From NCBI GenBank assembly GCA_040403095.1, contig JBBALI010000011.1:32772-96771 (forward strand): a stretch of DNA of 64,000 nt. Reading direction: 5' to 3'. Source of the stretch: JAQVCM01 sp040403095. GTDB taxonomy: Bacteria; Bacteroidota; Bacteroidia; Flavobacteriales_D; Crocinitomicaceae. The position numbers and the translations under genes are program-made. The notes beneath the pieces are model-generated. The model was not told the origin of the DNA, ran no database searches, and saw only the letters and a list, made by a program, of their open reading frames with translations. Positions 61,123 to 64,000 of the stretch are shown here, piece after piece; within the stretch, counting starts at the first letter, position 1; each line of letters begins with the position of its first letter.

Positions 61123-61138
61123 AATTATGTCTTTTGTA

Positions 61139-61146
61139 CAAAGTTA
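61139..61146 (-). promoter_or_regulatory. -7 promoter box TAACTTTG for ftnA
   Basis: The minus strand reads TAACTTTG, an exact TAnnTTTG match, 16 bp upstream of the ftnA ATG. No Fur-like palindrome is evident beside it. Confidence 0.55.
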
Positions 61147-61280
61147 AAACAAAATTTGTTTGGAAATGTTTTTGCGCTGTTTTCAAATTTTTTCTTTTGT
61201 GAAGGTTTGGTTAACATTGCTTCTCACAAAATTCTATCTCGTTTTTTTATCGTAATTTAGCCAAAGATTAATTATACAAC

Positions 61281-63422
61281 ATGGCTAAAAAAAAAGCTAA
61301 ACACAACAAACCAAACAAATTCAAAGGAAGCTTAACCCACATCATTAGAAAGTTATACAACAAAAACCCTTCTAAAGAATACAGTGTCAAAGAAATTTGC
61401 GTGCATTTAAGCATCAAAGAAAGTGAACTTAGAAAACAAACTTATACTGTTTTAAAAGACCTTGTTAGTGCCGATTTTCTGCGTGAAACAAGTCACGGAA
61501 CTTTCAAACTGAATCAAAATACCAAAACGGTTGAAGGTGAATTCCAAATGACACAGCGTGGCGCTGGTTTTCTCTTAACCGACAAATCAGAAGCTGATAT
61601 TTACATTGCACCACAACATGTCAATCACGCGTTAAATGGTGACCGTGTCCGCGTGGCAATTACGAAAAAAACAGCAACAAAAACGGAAGGACAAATTGTT
61701 GAAGTTTTACACAGAGAGCGTACGCAATTTGTTGGAACGCTGGATTTACATGATAAATTTGCCTTTTTTATTCCTGACAATCAAAGAAATGGTGTTGACA
61801 TTTATATTCCCAAGGAAAAAATCAACGGCGCGAAAAGTCAGGATAAAGTATTGGTAAGAATCACCGCTTGGCCAAAGTCTTCACAAAGTCCTTATGGCGA
61901 AGTGGTTGAAGTTTTGGGTGCTCATGGTTCCAACGACACAGAAATGTTGGGGATTTTGATCAATCAAGGATTAGAAATTAAATTTCCTCAAGCGGTTATC
62001 GCTGCTGCTGAAAAAGTGACGATGGAATTGGATCCTGAGGAGGTTATTAAAAGACGTGATTTTAGAAATGTTACCACTATTACCATCGACCCTGTTGATG
62101 CCAAAGATTTTGACGATGCGATTTCCATCCAATGGTTAGAAAACGGAAATGTTGAAATTGGTGTTCACATTGCTGATGTAAGTCACTATGTGCAACCGGG
62201 AACACCAATGGATGAAGAAGCGTTGAAACGTTCAAATTCGGTTTATTTGGTTGATCGTGTGATTCCGATGTTGCCAGAACAATTGTCCAATATGGCTTGT
62301 TCATTGCGACCAAATGAAGATAAATTTAGTTTTTCTGCTGTTTTCGAAATGGACGAAAAAGGAAAAGTGTTAGATCAATGGTTTGGAAAAACGGTGATTC
62401 ACTCTAACCGTCGATTTACTTATGAACAGGCACAAGAAATCATTGAAGGCGCTGAAGGAGATTTCAAGAAAGAAATTTTATTTTTGGATAAAATTGCCAA
62501 AATCATGCGTAAAAAACGCTTGAAAGAAGGCGCGTTGAATATTGAATCTGAAGAAATGCGTTTTGAATTAGATATTGCTGGAAATCCAACAAACGTGATT
62601 CTAAAAACATCCAAAGATGCGCATAAATTGGTGGAAGAATTTATGTTATTAGCCAATAAAAAAGTGGCCACATTCATTGCGAGACCAAACAATAAACAAG
62701 AGAAAATTCCTTTCGTTTACCGTTGTCACGACAAACCAGACATTGAAAAAATCGCACTTTTTAGGGTTTTTATCGACAAATTTGGATATGAATTGAATTA
62801 CACAAGTCCTGATGATATTTCAAAAGCAATCAACACCTTGCTGCATGAAATCAAATCCACAGGTGAATATTCTTTAATTCAAACCATGGCGATTCGTTCC
62901 ATGGCGAAGGCTACTTATGAAACAGAAAATATAGGTCATTACGGTTTGGCTTTTCCTTATTATACACATTTCACATCGCCTATTCGTAGATATGCAGATT
63001 TATTGGTTCACAGAATCTTACTGGAAGAATTAACAACCAAACAACACCGTTATGGCGCTGATTTGAGTGATATGTGTAAACGTATTTCAAGAAACGAACG
63101 CAAAGCAACTGAAGCAGAAAGAGAATCGAATAAATACTTCCAAACTTTGTTTATGAAAGAACGTGTGGGTGAAGAATTTGAAGGAACTGTCTCTGGAATT
63201 GCTGATTTTGGGATGTTTGTAAAAATGGATGAAAACCAATGTGAAGGGATGATTCCAATTTCTGAAATTCCTAACGATCGTTTTTACTTTGATGCTGAAA
63301 AGTATAAAATTGTGGGTCCAAAAACCGACATGGAATACAATTTTGGTGATAAAGTGAAAGTAAAGGTCAAAGATGTGGATACGAGAAAACGACAAATCAA
63401 TTTAGAATTGGTTGATTTTTAA
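61281..63422 (+). CDS. rnr: Ribonuclease R
   Basis: The 713-residue exoribonuclease degrades structured RNA 3' to 5'. It has an N-terminal winged helix (about 10-70), cold-shock OB domains (about 80-240) and the RNB catalytic domain (about 265-600) with TIDPVDAKDFDDAISI carrying the four metal-binding Asp. The YTHFTSPIRRYADLLVHRIL region is the usual RNB end motif. A C-terminal S1 domain is at about 625-712 (GTVSGIADFGMFVKMDENQC). The basic N-terminal Lys-rich tail (MAKKKAKHNKPNKFKG) is typical. It is likely transcribed with the next gene, 11 bp downstream. Confidence 0.97.
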   Translation: MAKKKAKHNKPNKFKGSLTHIIRKLYNKNPSKEYSVKEICVHLSIKESELRKQTYTVLKDLVSADFLRETSHGTFKLNQNTKTVEGEFQMTQRGAGFLLTDKSEADIYIAPQHVNHALNGDRVRVAITKKTATKTEGQIVEVLHRERTQFVGTLDLHDKFAFFIPDNQRNGVDIYIPKEKINGAKSQDKVLVRITAWPKSSQSPYGEVVEVLGAHGSNDTEMLGILINQGLEIKFPQAVIAAAEKVTMELDPEEVIKRRDFRNVTTITIDPVDAKDFDDAISIQWLENGNVEIGVHIADVSHYVQPGTPMDEEALKRSNSVYLVDRVIPMLPEQLSNMACSLRPNEDKFSFSAVFEMDEKGKVLDQWFGKTVIHSNRRFTYEQAQEIIEGAEGDFKKEILFLDKIAKIMRKKRLKEGALNIESEEMRFELDIAGNPTNVILKTSKDAHKLVEEFMLLANKKVATFIARPNNKQEKIPFVYRCHDKPDIEKIALFRVFIDKFGYELNYTSPDDISKAINTLLHEIKSTGEYSLIQTMAIRSMAKATYETENIGHYGLAFPYYTHFTSPIRRYADLLVHRILLEELTTKQHRYGADLSDMCKRISRNERKATEAERESNKYFQTLFMKERVGEEFEGTVSGIADFGMFVKMDENQCEGMIPISEIPNDRFYFDAEKYKIVGPKTDMEYNFGDKVKVKVKDVDTRKRQINLELVDF

Positions 63423-63433
63423 TTTTTACAAAA

Positions 63434-63961
63434 ATGGTTCTTTATCAGAAATTCAACGTTCAACATGACGCGCTCGAATTAGGGCGTATTTTAAATGAAA
63501 ATGGCATTGAATACAAACTAGAAGTGGGTAAACCTGGCTTTAATCCTGCTTTTGTTTTTGATGCTGAATTTCGCATTTTATTGAATGAATCTGACTTTGA
63601 AAAAGCCAATGATTTGTTTGTTTCCAATATTCCAGAAGATTATTATTTGCTCACTTTTTCTGACGATGAATTATTAGAAATCATCACAAAACGAGACGAA
63701 TGGAATGATTTTGATTTCAATTTAGCCCAAAAATTACTCAAAGAAAGAGGAAAAGAAGTAAATCCTGATTTGGTTAAATTATTGGAAAAACAACGTTTAG
63801 ATTCCTTAAAAATGCCAGAAGTAAGTCAAAAAACTTGGATTTATGCTGGTTATATTTTGGGAGTTGTCAGTGGTTTACTAGGTTTGTTTATTGGTCTGAG
63901 TTTGATGTCAAGTAAAAAGGTTCTTCCAAACGGCGAAAAAGTCTACGGGAGTGTTCAATAA
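63434..63961 (+). CDS. DUF2007-like protein with one transmembrane helix
   Basis: The 175-residue protein starts 11 bp after rnr. The N-terminal part (about 1-70) resembles DUF2007 putative signal-transducing domains, with LELGRILNENGIEYKLEVGK and RILLNESDFEKANDLF. A middle helical region follows (about 75-130), then a transmembrane helix (about 136-158: IYAGYILGVVSGLLGLFIGL) and a short polar end. DUF2007-type domains bind and regulate other proteins, but no partner is known. No signal peptide is present, so the bulk faces the cytoplasm. Confidence 0.75.
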   Translation: MVLYQKFNVQHDALELGRILNENGIEYKLEVGKPGFNPAFVFDAEFRILLNESDFEKANDLFVSNIPEDYYLLTFSDDELLEIITKRDEWNDFDFNLAQKLLKERGKEVNPDLVKLLEKQRLDSLKMPEVSQKTWIYAGYILGVVSGLLGLFIGLSLMSSKKVLPNGEKVYGSVQ

Positions 63962-64000
63962 ACTGTGTCAAGTTCCTATTTAATTCTTTCACTAAAGTAG

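Overview
The window is chromosomal DNA of a member of the Bacteroidota, most likely order Flavobacteriales (a Fluviicola/Crocinitomicaceae-like organism is plausible, but the family cannot be fixed from this sequence). The evidence is an AT-rich sequence; start codons preceded by A/T-rich leaders instead of Shine-Dalgarno sites; several copies of the Bacteroidota -7 promoter motif TAnnTTTG; secreted proteins with type IX secretion system (T9SS) type A and type B C-terminal sorting domains; and clade-typical proteins such as a PorE-like OmpA protein, RemB/Wzi-like barrels, a LETM1-related protein and a DUF4292 lipoprotein. Most of the window is core genome. No phage, insertion sequence, CRISPR array or rRNA was seen.

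Layout. 1-5.0 kb (minus strand) is a small carbohydrate locus: a GH3 beta-glucosidase, a Nudix-winged-helix regulator with a decayed Nudix box, and the 5' part of a secreted protein with long tandem repeats. 5.1-10.5 kb holds a CDP-alcohol phosphatidyltransferase and a 1446-residue Gly-rich T9SS cargo. 11.4-15.6 kb has a uridine kinase-like gene overlapped by a 1219-residue NtrY-like histidine kinase that starts at TTG. 15.7-18.9 kb is a TPR protein followed by a PorE-like protein. 19.1-25.9 kb has a T9SS cargo, an acyltransferase and the surE-membrane protein-lpxB-SpoIID run. 26.2-29.9 kb carries rpoN, a membrane protein, an M48 lipoprotein and a cyclase-family hydrolase. 30-33.6 kb holds a DUF559 endonuclease between two repeat elements, a HAD phosphatase, a secreted propeller-like protein and a LETM1-related protein. 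33.8-40.7 kb is uvrC, a TonB-domain lipoprotein, a J-domain/KTSC fusion, rnpA, an S41 protease and an O-antigen ligase-like protein. 40.7-50.7 kb has a T9SS type B protein, tRNA-Ser(GGA), asparaginase, TatD, a small lipoprotein, an aminotransferase/omega-amidase pair and a T9SS type A protein. 50.8-54.5 kb holds a flavin reductase and two overlapping RemB/Wzi-like barrels. 54.7-60.0 kb is the run dut-NDP-sugar transferase-TPR lipoprotein-DUF4292-EnvC. 60.0-64 kb holds maf, ferritin, RNase R and a DUF2007-like protein.

The most interesting non-coding signal is a family of about 150-bp elements. Each is made of two inverted arms of C5/G5 palindromes around an unrelated AT-rich core, and each sits just after a stop codon. 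Two of them bracket a small DUF559 (Vsr-like) endonuclease gene, which resembles a REP/RAYT-type arrangement built on a different enzyme. A second striking signal is a perfect 7-bp-period array (nine GTCT steps) that supplies the last codons and the stop of the acyltransferase gene.
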